Source of the DNA: Flavobacterium stagni
GTDB taxonomy: Bacteria > Bacteroidota > Bacteroidia > Flavobacteriales > Flavobacteriaceae
Assembly (NCBI RefSeq): GCF_004122105.1
Contig: NZ_SBKN01000001.1
Span: 558,001-622,000, forward strand
Length of the DNA: 64,000 nucleotides
Direction of reading: 5' to 3'
Under the pieces are notes generated by a model, which ran no database searches, was not told the DNA's origin, and saw only the letters and a program-made list of their open reading frames with translations. Each line of letters opens with the position of its first letter. Within the stretch, counting starts at the first letter, position 1. Positions 42,958-51,832 of the stretch are shown here, in pieces. Position numbers and translations under genes: made by a program.

Positions 42958-44073
42958 ATGAAAATCGCCATTTTCGGTACCCGTGGAATTCCAAATCATT
43001 ATGGGGGATTCGAACAATTTGCAGAGTATTTCTCTGTTTTTTTAGCCGAAAAAGGTCACGAAGTAGTTGTCTACAATTCCCACAACCATCCGTATCAAGA
43101 ACAACATTTCAAAGGGGTTCAAATCGTACATTGTTATGATCCTGAATACCGCATTGGAACGGCCGGTCAATTCATCTATGATTTGAATTGTATCTTGGAT
43201 ATGCGCAAACGCAATTTTGATATTATATTACAACTCGGTTATACGAGCAGTTCCATTTGGCATTTTTTATTGCCAAAAAAAGCAATGATTATCACCAACA
43301 TGGATGGTTTGGAATGGAAGCGAACGAAATATTCTAAAAGCGTTCAACAGGTGTTGCTTTATGCAGAGAAATTAGCGGTAAAGAGTAGCGATTATTTAAT
43401 TTCAGATTCGATAGGAATTCAAAAATACCTTCAAACCAAATACCAAAAGCCTTCGGAATATATTGCTTATGGCGCCCATCTATTTGAACAACCCGACGAA
43501 ACCGTACTCTCAAAATACGACTTAGAAGCCTATAATTACCACATGATACTTGCCCGATTAGAACCCGAGAATAGTATTGAAATTATTTTGGATGGTGTTG
43601 CGAAAAGTAGCGATGAACAGCCGGTTTTGGTCATTGGAAATCATAATACGGCATTTGGTAATTATCTAAAAACCAAATACAAAGATTGCTCTAAAATTCG
43701 TTTCATAGGAGCCGTTTATGACATCAATCAACTGAACAATTTGCGGTATTTTTCCAACTTGTATTTTCATGGGCATACTGTTGGCGGAACCAATCCTTCG
43801 TTGCTAGAAGCCATGGCCTCAAAAGCCCTTATTGTGGCGCATAACAACGAGTTTAATGCAGCAATTTTAAAAGAAAATGCGTTTTATTTTACATCGGCAG
43901 AAGATGTAAATAAAATACTAATTGAAACCAAAAAAAGTGATAACTTGCAGAAAATTGCAAATAATTTTGAGGCAATAGCCAACGAATTCAATTGGGAGAT
44001 TATTAATGGCAAATATGCTCACTTTTTTGAAGAATGTTTTTCCAAAGGAGTTAACGGGAAAACGGAATTATAA
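42958..44073 (+). CDS. DUF1972 glycosyltransferase (rhamnosyltransferase-like, GT-B)
   Basis: 371 aa. The DUF1972 N-terminus is unmistakable: IFGTRGIPNHYGGFEQFAEYFS. The C-terminal nucleotide-sugar domain has YHMILARLEPENSIEIIL and HGHTVGGTNPSLLEAMASKALIVAH (in parts). Relatives transfer rhamnose onto a lipid-linked glycan, which fits the dTDP- and GDP-deoxyhexose genes nearby. The next gene overlaps its 3' end by 68 bases. Confidence 0.87.
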   Translation: MKIAIFGTRGIPNHYGGFEQFAEYFSVFLAEKGHEVVVYNSHNHPYQEQHFKGVQIVHCYDPEYRIGTAGQFIYDLNCILDMRKRNFDIILQLGYTSSSIWHFLLPKKAMIITNMDGLEWKRTKYSKSVQQVLLYAEKLAVKSSDYLISDSIGIQKYLQTKYQKPSEYIAYGAHLFEQPDETVLSKYDLEAYNYHMILARLEPENSIEIILDGVAKSSDEQPVLVIGNHNTAFGNYLKTKYKDCSKIRFIGAVYDINQLNNLRYFSNLYFHGHTVGGTNPSLLEAMASKALIVAHNNEFNAAILKENAFYFTSAEDVNKILIETKKSDNLQKIANNFEAIANEFNWEIINGKYAHFFEECFSKGVNGKTEL

Positions 44074-45310
44074 TGAAATACTGCTTACTCTAGTAGCTGT
44101 CGCTATACCCACTAAATATATTTTCATTAGCTTGGCATTAATGCTTTATGTGGTATATGCATGCTATTCTGGGATTCGATATAAAACATTTGTTTTTAAA
44201 AAAGCTTTAGTTATTCCAGTAGTATTTTATGGGATCATGTGTCTTTCTCTTTTTTGGACGCGGGATAAAGCGTTAACGCTTTCTGGATTGCAAAAAGAAT
44301 TGCCTTTTTTGTTTGTTCCAATTGCCATGATGATGACACCAAGATTTTCAAAGGATTCCATCAATCGAATTCTTAGAAATTATAGTTGGTTTATGGTAAT
44401 ATACGCACTCGTTTTTATTTTTCGTGCTTTGCTTCGTTTTATCATAACTCAAGATACTTCTGTTTTTTTCTACCATAATTTGGTTACCAACGATTTAAAT
44501 GCCATATATATCTCTATTTTCGCTTCGTTAGGATTACTCTATTTTGTGGCTAAGAATGACCAAAAAACGGCAACCAAAGCCGCGTCCGTGATTCTATTTT
44601 TATTCGTGCTTTTACTTTCTTCTAAAAGTATAATAACCATTGACGTCATCCTCATTATAGCGTTTTACGCTTTTTTTGCAGAAATACCTAAAAGTATTAA
44701 AACGGTTACCATTATCTCAGTAATCACCTTTGTTGTCTGTTCTTTTGTGTTTGTAAAACAAGTAAGAGAACGCTTTTTGATTGAATATGAAACCGCTTTT
44801 GTAGACAATACTATTAATACCAAAATTGGGAATGGCAATGTCTACAACATTAGTTTGCACCAAGCATGGACACAAGATAAATTTGAGCAAAATCACTTTT
44901 TCCCAGGTACTGCCTTGCGGGTTTTTCAAGTGAGGGTTTTCACAGAATTATTAGTTGAACATGCAATTTTATGGACGGGTTTTGGCCTTGAAGCTTCACA
45001 AGAGCAAATAAAAAGCAAAACGCAGCAATATGGATTGTACGGGAATTACGGCGATTTCAATTACCACAATCAATATGTACAGACTTTTTCTGATTTAGGG
45101 ATTTTCGGATTTTTATGTGTTCTCATCATGGTGGTTTGGAATTGTAAAAATGCATTTATTTCAAAAGATTTTCTTCATATAGCTTTCTCTATTACTATGA
45201 TAATCCTATTTTTGTCTGAATCATTTTTCTGCAGACAACGCGGTATAGTATTTTTCATATTGCTCTACTGTTTATTTCAAAATGCAGAAGTGAAAATTTC
45301 AAAAAAATGA
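44006..45310 (+). CDS. O-antigen ligase/polymerase family membrane protein (Wzy/WaaL candidate 2)
   Basis: A 434-aa polytopic protein with about ten helices and a large periplasmic loop after about residue 250, ending in [19 protein letters not shown], the HN(Q/x)Y-type motif of the Wzy_C/O-antigen ligase family. The start at 44006 has a GGGAG sequence just upstream but overlaps the previous gene by 68 bases; ATG 44015 is an alternative. No later ATG precedes the first helices. Confidence 0.78.
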   Translation: MANMLTFLKNVFPKELTGKRNYNEILLTLVAVAIPTKYIFISLALMLYVVYACYSGIRYKTFVFKKALVIPVVFYGIMCLSLFWTRDKALTLSGLQKELPFLFVPIAMMMTPRFSKDSINRILRNYSWFMVIYALVFIFRALLRFIITQDTSVFFYHNLVTNDLNAIYISIFASLGLLYFVAKNDQKTATKAASVILFLFVLLLSSKSIITIDVILIIAFYAFFAEIPKSIKTVTIISVITFVVCSFVFVKQVRERFLIEYETAFVDNTINTKIGNGNVYNISLHQAWTQDKFEQNHFFPGTALRVFQVRVFTELLVEHAILWTGFGLEASQEQIKSKTQQYGLYGNYGDFNYHNQYVQTFSDLGIFGFLCVLIMVVWNCKNAFISKDFLHIAFSITMIILFLSESFFCRQRGIVFFILLYCLFQNAEVKISKK

Positions 45311-46290
45311 AGAGAATTTTAATCACTGGAGCAGCGGGTTTTTTGGGGTCCCACCTTTGTGATCGTTTTATATCGGAAGGCTACTTTGTGATTGGAATGG
45401 ACAATTTAATTACAGGGGATTTAAAAAACATCGAACATCTTTTTAAAGAATCTAATTTTGAGTTTTATCATCACGATGTGACCAAATTTGTTCATGTTCC
45501 AGGGGAATTAGATTATATCCTTCATTTTGCTTCACCGGCAAGTCCGATAGATTATTTAAAAATCCCGATTCAAACCTTAAAAGTAGGTTCGCTGGGCACC
45601 CACAATTTATTAGGATTGGCTCGCGTAAAGAAAGCCCGTATTTTAATTGCATCCACTTCTGAAGTTTATGGTGATCCACTAGTGCACCCGCAAACCGAAG
45701 ATTATTACGGAAATGTCAATACCATTGGACCACGTGGCGTTTATGATGAAGCCAAACGTTTTCAAGAATCCATCACTATGGCTTACCATACTTTTCATGG
45801 TGTGGAAACCCGTATTGTACGCATATTTAACACTTATGGTCCACGCATGCGACTGAACGATGGTCGTGTGATTCCAGCGTTTATTGGTCAAGCTTTGCGC
45901 GGTGAAGACCTTACCATTTTTGGTGACGGACACCAAACCCGTTCGTTTTGTTATGTAACAGATCAGGTGGAAGGGATTTATCGCTTATTATTATCGGACT
46001 ATCATTTACCTGTTAACATTGGGAATCCAGACGAAATTACCATTAAAGACTTTGCCGAAGAAATCATAAAATTAACTGGGACAACCCAAAAGATTGTTTA
46101 CAGACCATTACCCGAAAACGATCCGTTGCAACGTCAACCCGATATTACTAAAGCTAAAGAAATTTTGGGTTGGGAGCCTAAAGTGGGTCGCGCTGAAGGA
46201 ATGAAACGCACCTATGATTATTTCAAATCGTTATCCAGCGAAGAACTTCTACGCGAAGACCACAAGGATTTTTCGAAATATATTATTTAA
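45307..46290 (+). CDS. UDP-glucuronate decarboxylase-like NAD-dependent SDR
   Basis: 327 aa. The NAD motif [10 protein letters not shown] is at residues 8-17, the UXS-type SPASPIDY at 76-83, the TSE triad in [10 protein letters not shown] and Tyr146-x3-Lys150 in [11 protein letters not shown], followed by [10 protein letters not shown]. This set fits UDP-xylose synthases, which convert UDP-glucuronate to UDP-xylose. No UDP-glucose dehydrogenase is in the window to supply the substrate. It overlaps both neighbours by 1-4 bases. Confidence 0.85.
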   Translation: MKRILITGAAGFLGSHLCDRFISEGYFVIGMDNLITGDLKNIEHLFKESNFEFYHHDVTKFVHVPGELDYILHFASPASPIDYLKIPIQTLKVGSLGTHNLLGLARVKKARILIASTSEVYGDPLVHPQTEDYYGNVNTIGPRGVYDEAKRFQESITMAYHTFHGVETRIVRIFNTYGPRMRLNDGRVIPAFIGQALRGEDLTIFGDGHQTRSFCYVTDQVEGIYRLLLSDYHLPVNIGNPDEITIKDFAEEIIKLTGTTQKIVYRPLPENDPLQRQPDITKAKEILGWEPKVGRAEGMKRTYDYFKSLSSEELLREDHKDFSKYII

Positions 46291-47642
46291 TGAAGCCAAA
46301 AGTAGGTAGATATTCGGGGTACTTAAGACCCTTTACATATGCCTTCGACTGGGCAGTTATCAATGTATTGGCGTATTTTTTACTGCCAGACGAATTTATA
46401 TCGCTCTACTTTTCTTTTTTTATATCCTTTTGTTGGTTTATCATCGCTATCAACACCGATTTTTATGAAGTGTACCGCTTTACCAAAGTGGTTTCGATAT
46501 TTAATAAAATCGTCAAGCAATTTTCCTTATTTACAATAATCTGTTTTGCTTTTTCTGGGTTTTATTCCAAGACTACTGCTTCAGTTGAGATTCTTCACTA
46601 CATTGTAACCTCGGTAGTTGTCATCACTTTTTTCAAACTTTCTATATTTTATTTACTTCGAAAATACCGCACATTATTTGGAGGGAATTACCGAAGAGTT
46701 GTAATTATCGGAAATGGTAAATCGGTTCCATTATTGGAAGAGTTTTTTAATAACAATCCCGATTATGGATACAAATTAGAACATTCTTTTGATTTAATAG
46801 AAGATAAGAAGCAACAAATAGAATCGTGTTTGGAATATGTTCAAACTCAAAACATTGACGAAATTTATTGTTCCCTTCATGATTTAGCCAATACTTACGT
46901 CAATCAAATCATTGATTTTTCTGATAATAATCTTAAAGTATTAAAGTTTTTACCCGACAACAATGAGATTTTTACCAAGAATCTGAAGTTTGAATACTAC
47001 GGTTATATTCCTGTAGCTTCGCTTCGAAATATTCCTTTGGATGAGTCGCTCAATAAATTTGTAAAACGATCTTTTGACATCCTCTTTTCTCTTTTTGTCA
47101 TCATTGGACTGTTATCTTGGTTAACGCCAATCATTGGTTTGTTAATCAAACTAGAATCCAAAGGCCCCATCTTTTTTAAACAAAAAAGAAATGGTTTGAA
47201 TTACGAGGAATTTGATTGCTATAAATTCCGTTCCATGCGCCCCAATGATTTTGCGAATTCCAAACAGGTTTCCAAAAATGACCCCAGGATAACTCGATTG
47301 GGATCTTTTTTGCGTAAAACCAGTTTGGATGAATTGCCTCAGTTTTTTAATGTCTTATTAGGTGATATGTCTGTCGTAGGGCCGCGTCCCCACATGATTA
47401 GTGAAACAGAGCGATTTGCGCAAAATGTCGATAAATTCATGGTGCGCCATTTTGTTAAACCGGGTATCACGGGATTAGCTCAAACACATGGTTTTCGCGG
47501 TGAAGTGGAAACCGATAAAGACATCATTTATCGTGTGAAATATGATATTTTCTATTTGGAAAACTGGTCGCTTCTCTTGGACTTAAAAATTATATTTTTG
47601 ACTGTGATTAATGCCGTAAAAGGCGAGGAAAAGGCATATTAA
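46290..47642 (+). CDS. Polyprenyl-phosphate hexose-1-phosphate transferase (WcaJ/WbaP type, initiating)
   Basis: 450 aa. Four N-terminal membrane helices (to about 125), a Rossmann-like CoA-binding_3-type domain (RRVVIIGNGKSVPLL), a fifth hydrophobic segment (about 263-290) and the C-terminal bacterial sugar transferase domain. Conserved segments are KRSFDILFSL, FFKQKRNG, YKFRSM, TRLGSFLRKTSLDELPQFFNVL, GDMSVVGPRP and KPGITGLAQ. It should load the first sugar phosphate onto undecaprenyl phosphate to begin the repeat unit. Its stop overlaps the convergent gene by 4 bases. Confidence 0.93.
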   Translation: MKPKVGRYSGYLRPFTYAFDWAVINVLAYFLLPDEFISLYFSFFISFCWFIIAINTDFYEVYRFTKVVSIFNKIVKQFSLFTIICFAFSGFYSKTTASVEILHYIVTSVVVITFFKLSIFYLLRKYRTLFGGNYRRVVIIGNGKSVPLLEEFFNNNPDYGYKLEHSFDLIEDKKQQIESCLEYVQTQNIDEIYCSLHDLANTYVNQIIDFSDNNLKVLKFLPDNNEIFTKNLKFEYYGYIPVASLRNIPLDESLNKFVKRSFDILFSLFVIIGLLSWLTPIIGLLIKLESKGPIFFKQKRNGLNYEEFDCYKFRSMRPNDFANSKQVSKNDPRITRLGSFLRKTSLDELPQFFNVLLGDMSVVGPRPHMISETERFAQNVDKFMVRHFVKPGITGLAQTHGFRGEVETDKDIIYRVKYDIFYLENWSLLLDLKIIFLTVINAVKGEEKAY

Positions 47643-48823
47643 AAGACATCATTGGCAAGTAAGCTTTTTACTTGTTTTTCAATGTCAAAGGTCTGTTTTG
47701 CTTGAATAAAAATTTTCGATTTCATTTCTTCCAATTTTTCTTTCGTTAGCAAATCAATTGCTTTTAATTGAGCATTCATTGCATCATAATCACCCACAGG
47801 AACGACCCAGCCCATATTGTTTTCAAGTACAATGTTTTCTCCTTCGCCACCCCCAAAATACAAAATAGGAAAACCCAAACTGCCGTATTCAAATATTTTT
47901 GAAGGAACCGAACCATAAATGCGCGTCGTTAAAGGGACAATGGCGATATCAAATCGTTTTAAGGTTTCATGTAATTCACTCCGTTCCATCATACCATGAA
48001 AAAAAATGGGCTGCTCGGGATGAGCATTTAGATAGTTTTCAATTTCATTTTTTTCAGCACCATCGCCAAAGATATGTAGCTCAATACGCGTTCCCGTTAA
48101 TTCAATAGTTCGGCACAAATCAAAAACACCTTGTGCAACGCCTAAAAGTCCGGCGTAAAAGATTTTTATTGTAGGCTCTTGGGTGGTAACTAGTTCTAAG
48201 TTTGACACCGCATGATCGGGAAAATTGCGGTACAAATAGCCTTTTTTATCGGGAAATAAGGTATGAACGTGATCGAGGATTTCCTGAGATTGACCTAACA
48301 GTAACGTCGCTTTTTTGTATATAAAACGCTCCATAAAAAGGGAGATTTTATGCGAAAACGAACCCTTTTTCAGCGCATTTAATTCTATAGCCGCCAAAGG
48401 CCACAAATCGGAGACATTCAAGATGATTTTTTTTCTTTTTAAAGAAAGTACAGCGACTGATAAAAACGACAATAATAACGGCGGTGACTGGACAACTACT
48501 TTCTTCGGTGTTTTTTTGAACAGTAAAAACAACACTAAAAACGTTGAAAATGAAAGAATGGACAAGATCCGCTTGAGAATGTTTTTGCTATTACTGGGAT
48601 AAATCCAAAGGCGTTTTACCCGAATCCCTTTTTGGTTTTCCGTTACAGAAAATTTTCCTTTGTATTCTGGGAATAGTTCTCCTTTGGGATAATTCCCTAA
48701 CGGACATAAAACGGTAACATTACACTGGTTTTTTTGAAGTTGCAACGCCATTTGTTCAATACGATTGGCTGCCGCTCCTTTTTCTGGAGGATAATAATTG
48801 GAAATAATGAGTATATCCTGCAT
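47639..48823 (-). CDS. Family 4 glycosyltransferase (WbuB-like)
   Basis: Start taken at ATG 48823 (MQDILIISNYYPPEKGAAANRI), the canonical GT4 N-terminus; an upstream ATG at 48880 lies inside wecB. 394 aa, with IFYAGLLGVAQGVFDLCRTI and the donor motif region IYGSVPSKIFEYGSLGFPILYFGGGEGE (in parts). WbuB-type enzymes add N-acetylfucosamine or similar amino sugars. Its start overlaps the wecB stop by one base, so the two are translationally coupled. Confidence 0.86.
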   Translation of the reverse strand: MQDILIISNYYPPEKGAAANRIEQMALQLQKNQCNVTVLCPLGNYPKGELFPEYKGKFSVTENQKGIRVKRLWIYPSNSKNILKRILSILSFSTFLVLFLLFKKTPKKVVVQSPPLLLSFLSVAVLSLKRKKIILNVSDLWPLAAIELNALKKGSFSHKISLFMERFIYKKATLLLGQSQEILDHVHTLFPDKKGYLYRNFPDHAVSNLELVTTQEPTIKIFYAGLLGVAQGVFDLCRTIELTGTRIELHIFGDGAEKNEIENYLNAHPEQPIFFHGMMERSELHETLKRFDIAIVPLTTRIYGSVPSKIFEYGSLGFPILYFGGGEGENIVLENNMGWVVPVGDYDAMNAQLKAIDLLTKEKLEEMKSKIFIQAKQTFDIEKQVKSLLANDVF

Positions 48824-49914
48824 TAGATTTCTTTTTGCAACAAAATTTCGATAATTCGCTCCGATGCTTTGCCATCCCATAAGTCGGGAATCCCCGCCTT
48901 TTTCATTCCATTTTGAAGAAAAGTGGTATAGGTTTCCACTAATTTTTCAACTCTTGTACCTACTAAATGATTGGTCCCCACGGAAATAGTTTCAGGTCGT
49001 TCGGTGTTATTGCGTAAAGTAAAACAAGGGATTCCCAATACGGTGGTTTCCTCTGAAATTCCACCACTATCCGTGATGACCGTAAAACTATTAGCTACCA
49101 AATACATAAAGTTCAAATAGCCTTGCGGTTCAATAAAAACAATATTTTTAGTTTTTAATTGACGTTCACCCAATATGGCTTTGGTGCGCGGATGAATAGG
49201 AAAAATGATCTTTTTCCCTTGGGCTAATTGATCAATGCCTTCTAATAAATTAACCAACGAATCTTCTTCATCTACATTCGCAGGACGGTGTAAAGTGAGA
49301 ATGATATAATTTCCTTTTTCCAATCCCATGTCCGACCAAAAAGTGGGTTGTTCAAAGCGATGTTGGTTTTGGTATAAGGTATCAATCATAACATTACCTA
49401 CAAAATGAACCTGTTCTGGATTTGCTCCAAAACGAATCAAATTATCAGTTGCGGATGTTGAGGTGGTAAAGAAATAATCGGTAATACTGTCGGTAACAAT
49501 TCGGTTGATTTCTTCCGGCATGGTCATATCCCCCGAACGAATGCCCGCTTCGACGTGGGTTACCTTGATATTCATTTTTTTGGCGACAATCGTACAGGCC
49601 ATGGTCGAATTCACATCACCAACAACCAAAACCAAATCGGTTGGATTTTCCAATAATTCTTGTTCGAAAGCCACCATAATATTCGCTGTTTGCACCGATT
49701 GTGACCCGCTTTTTACTTCGAGATTTGCATTGGGTTTGGGGATATTCAGCTCTTCAAAAAACGTATCGCTGAGGTTTTTATCATAATGTTGACCGGTATG
49801 CACCAAACGATAGGAGAGTGGAGCTCCCGCTTTTTGTTTTTGTTCGATCGCCCGAATAATCGGAGCAATTTTGATGAAATTGGGTCGTGCACCAGCAACG
49901 ATAGTAATTTTCAT
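48823..49914 (-). CDS. wecB: UDP-N-acetylglucosamine 2-epimerase (non-hydrolysing)
   Basis: A 363-aa enzyme giving UDP-ManNAc. Conserved N-terminus AGARPNFIKIAPII at about 7-20, allosteric/active-site regions THVEAGIRSGDMTMPEEINR and LTLHRPANVDEEDSL, and the C-terminal TDSGGISEETTVLGIPCFTLRNNTERPETI (in parts) with the UDP-binding Ser/Glu pair. It is transcribed toward the GT4 gene, opposite to the main glycan operon, and lies 3 bp downstream of the broken ORF6N gene. Confidence 0.94.
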   Translation of the reverse strand: MKITIVAGARPNFIKIAPIIRAIEQKQKAGAPLSYRLVHTGQHYDKNLSDTFFEELNIPKPNANLEVKSGSQSVQTANIMVAFEQELLENPTDLVLVVGDVNSTMACTIVAKKMNIKVTHVEAGIRSGDMTMPEEINRIVTDSITDYFFTTSTSATDNLIRFGANPEQVHFVGNVMIDTLYQNQHRFEQPTFWSDMGLEKGNYIILTLHRPANVDEEDSLVNLLEGIDQLAQGKKIIFPIHPRTKAILGERQLKTKNIVFIEPQGYLNFMYLVANSFTVITDSGGISEETTVLGIPCFTLRNNTERPETISVGTNHLVGTRVEKLVETYTTFLQNGMKKAGIPDLWDGKASERIIEILLQKEI

Positions 49915-49917
49915 AAT

Positions 49918-50436
49918 TTAATTTTTATAACCAATGGGTTTTCTGGTAGTAGGTTGAGTATCGCTTAGCTCGTCCAAATACGAAAACACCAATTCAATAT
50001 TTTTATCGTGGTTGTCCACTTTTTGTTCCAAATGCTGGATTTTCTCATGCAATTCCGAATGGTCTAAAATCCATTGCCGCATTTGTGTAAACAAACGCAT
50101 AATTTGAATATTCACCGAAATAGCTTGATCGGAATGAATGACACTTGAAAGCATGAGTATTCCGTGTTCGGTGAACGCCATCGGGGCGTGACGTAATCCC
50201 ATTTTTAATGATTTGGAAGACGCAAATTGCTACCTCCAATCCTGGAATTCCTCATCCGTTAATACGAACATAAAATCTTCTGGGAATCGAGAAAGATTTC
50301 GTTTAACGGCTTCTTTTAATCGTTTCGTTTCAATTCCATACAATTGGGCCAAATCGCGATCCAATAGTACTTTTTGGTTCCGAATAACATAAATTTTATC
50401 CAGCACCGTTTCATTCGGGCGCATAGGTGTTTGCAT
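49918..50436 (-). pseudogene. ORF6N-domain gene interrupted by one in-frame amber codon
   Basis: Two halves of an ORF6N DNA-binding-domain protein lie in the same reading frame. The first (50436 to 50233) gives 68 residues with [25 protein letters not shown] and [15 protein letters not shown]. The second, after TAG at 50230-50232, continues QFASSKSLKMGLRHAPMAFTEHGILMLSS and a C-terminal helix. With one residue in place of TAG the whole is a normal-length family member (about 172 codons). There is no frameshift. Either a point nonsense mutation has inactivated it or the stop is read through; ATG 50202 could also restart the C-terminal half. Confidence 0.8.
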
Positions 50437-50464
50437 AGGCGAAGAATTAATTAGTTATTTTGGT

Positions 50465-51775
50465 TTATATCAAGGAAACAAATTGCTTTAGCTTCCCACT
50501 TTTACTTCGAACTAATTTTTCTTTTCGAGAAAAATGAAAGGTAAGTCCCGATTCCAAATAGGTTTCAATCGCTTTTTCTATGTCTTTTATTTGAGATTCA
50601 GTTAAGGCGATCCGACTCACATATTCGATTTCAAATGTATCAATTTTGGTTTGTTTTATCACAAATTCTTGCACATTTCCATCGTCTTCAATAATGCTTT
50701 TGGTAACGTAATAGAAAGTAAGCCCCGGCGATTTTTTTCCACTGGGTAAAATAGCAATATCATTAGTTCGCCCAATTAGTTTTTTTAATATCGGTTTTTG
50801 AGGTGTACTTTTTTCATCCAAAACCCCAATATCTCCAATATCATAGCGAATAAACGGGTGGGCTTTGTTATATAATGATGTAATCACAACCCGACCCTCT
50901 TGACCGTTAGGCACCGGATTGTCTTTTTCGTCCAAAATCTCCACAAATAACGTTTCCGCATTTACTTGCCATTCCCCATCAGGATTTTGAAACGCAATTA
51001 AATCCAATTCGGAAGCGCCATATTCATTGACGGTTGGAATCCCAAATTGTTTTTCTAAAAGGAGTTTATCTTCGGGAAACAGCATTTCAGAAGTCACTAC
51101 ACAACATTTAAGAGTAGGACAAACTTCTTTTAAAATGATATTTTTTTGTTGTAAAAATTTGGCAAACAAAACAATCGAACTGGTGTAGCCATTGATGTTG
51201 TCAAACTTTTTTCTTCGAAAGGTTTCCAAAACTTCTTCTAACACTTTATCAGACAAATCAAAAATAGGAAACCGATATCTACCGCTGATGAAATCCTTGA
51301 AGCGCTCTTTAGCATAACCTAATTTGTCCAACGGAATCCCATAAAAACGCGCTTGATAGGAGCGATTAAAATCAATACCAAATTGACCAAATTGATAAAT
51401 GATATTCGACCAAGTTAACGCATGAGTCAATTTGTCTTTCGCAAAAATGAATGGATCACCACTGGACCCCGAAGTTTTGTTGATATAAACGTTTTTTAAT
51501 GTATATCCCTTAGATAAGCGGTCAATCAATGGTTTTTGAAAATGCTTTTTGGTCATCACCGGCAGACTGTTCCAATCCGTAAGGGAAAGATGTGCCGTTA
51601 ACTCTTTGTAAAGAGGATTATTAGATTGATGAAAAGTAACGATGTTTTTCTTTTTTTGTTCCAAGATATTGGCATAGTTTTCTTTTTTCTCTGCTATAAT
51701 TTCTGTGTACAGCTGATGGGCTTTACGCATGGGAAAGCCATTAATTTTTAAGGAAAGACTAAATAATCCAAACAT
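50465..51775 (-). CDS. Phenylacetate--CoA ligase/CapK-like adenylating protein
   Basis: Start taken at ATG 51775 (MFGLFSLSLKINGFPM), as the earlier frame opening at 51799 lies in the preceding terminator. 436 aa of the AMP-forming acyl-adenylate superfamily: P-loop-like NKTSGSSGDPFIFAKD (about residues 101-116), ASELDLIAFQ, TSLYNKAHPFIRYDIGD and LIGRTND. CapK-type members occur in capsule loci and probably activate an acyl or amino-acid decoration. The position at the edge of the polysaccharide genes supports that reading. Confidence 0.82.
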   Translation of the reverse strand: MFGLFSLSLKINGFPMRKAHQLYTEIIAEKKENYANILEQKKKNIVTFHQSNNPLYKELTAHLSLTDWNSLPVMTKKHFQKPLIDRLSKGYTLKNVYINKTSGSSGDPFIFAKDKLTHALTWSNIIYQFGQFGIDFNRSYQARFYGIPLDKLGYAKERFKDFISGRYRFPIFDLSDKVLEEVLETFRRKKFDNINGYTSSIVLFAKFLQQKNIILKEVCPTLKCCVVTSEMLFPEDKLLLEKQFGIPTVNEYGASELDLIAFQNPDGEWQVNAETLFVEILDEKDNPVPNGQEGRVVITSLYNKAHPFIRYDIGDIGVLDEKSTPQKPILKKLIGRTNDIAILPSGKKSPGLTFYYVTKSIIEDDGNVQEFVIKQTKIDTFEIEYVSRIALTESQIKDIEKAIETYLESGLTFHFSRKEKLVRSKSGKLKQFVSLI

Positions 51776-51790
51776 AATACAACAAAAAAG

Positions 51791-51811
51791 GGCCGACAAA
51801 TTGCCAGCCCT
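51791..51811 (-). terminator. Terminator of the T9SS cargo gene
   Basis: On the minus strand a GGGC...GCCC hairpin with internal GGCAA/TTGTC pairing is followed by TTTTTTG. It lies between the stop at 51833 and the CapK-like start. Confidence 0.75.
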
Positions 51812-51832
51812 AAAAATAGTATTTTCTAGTGA

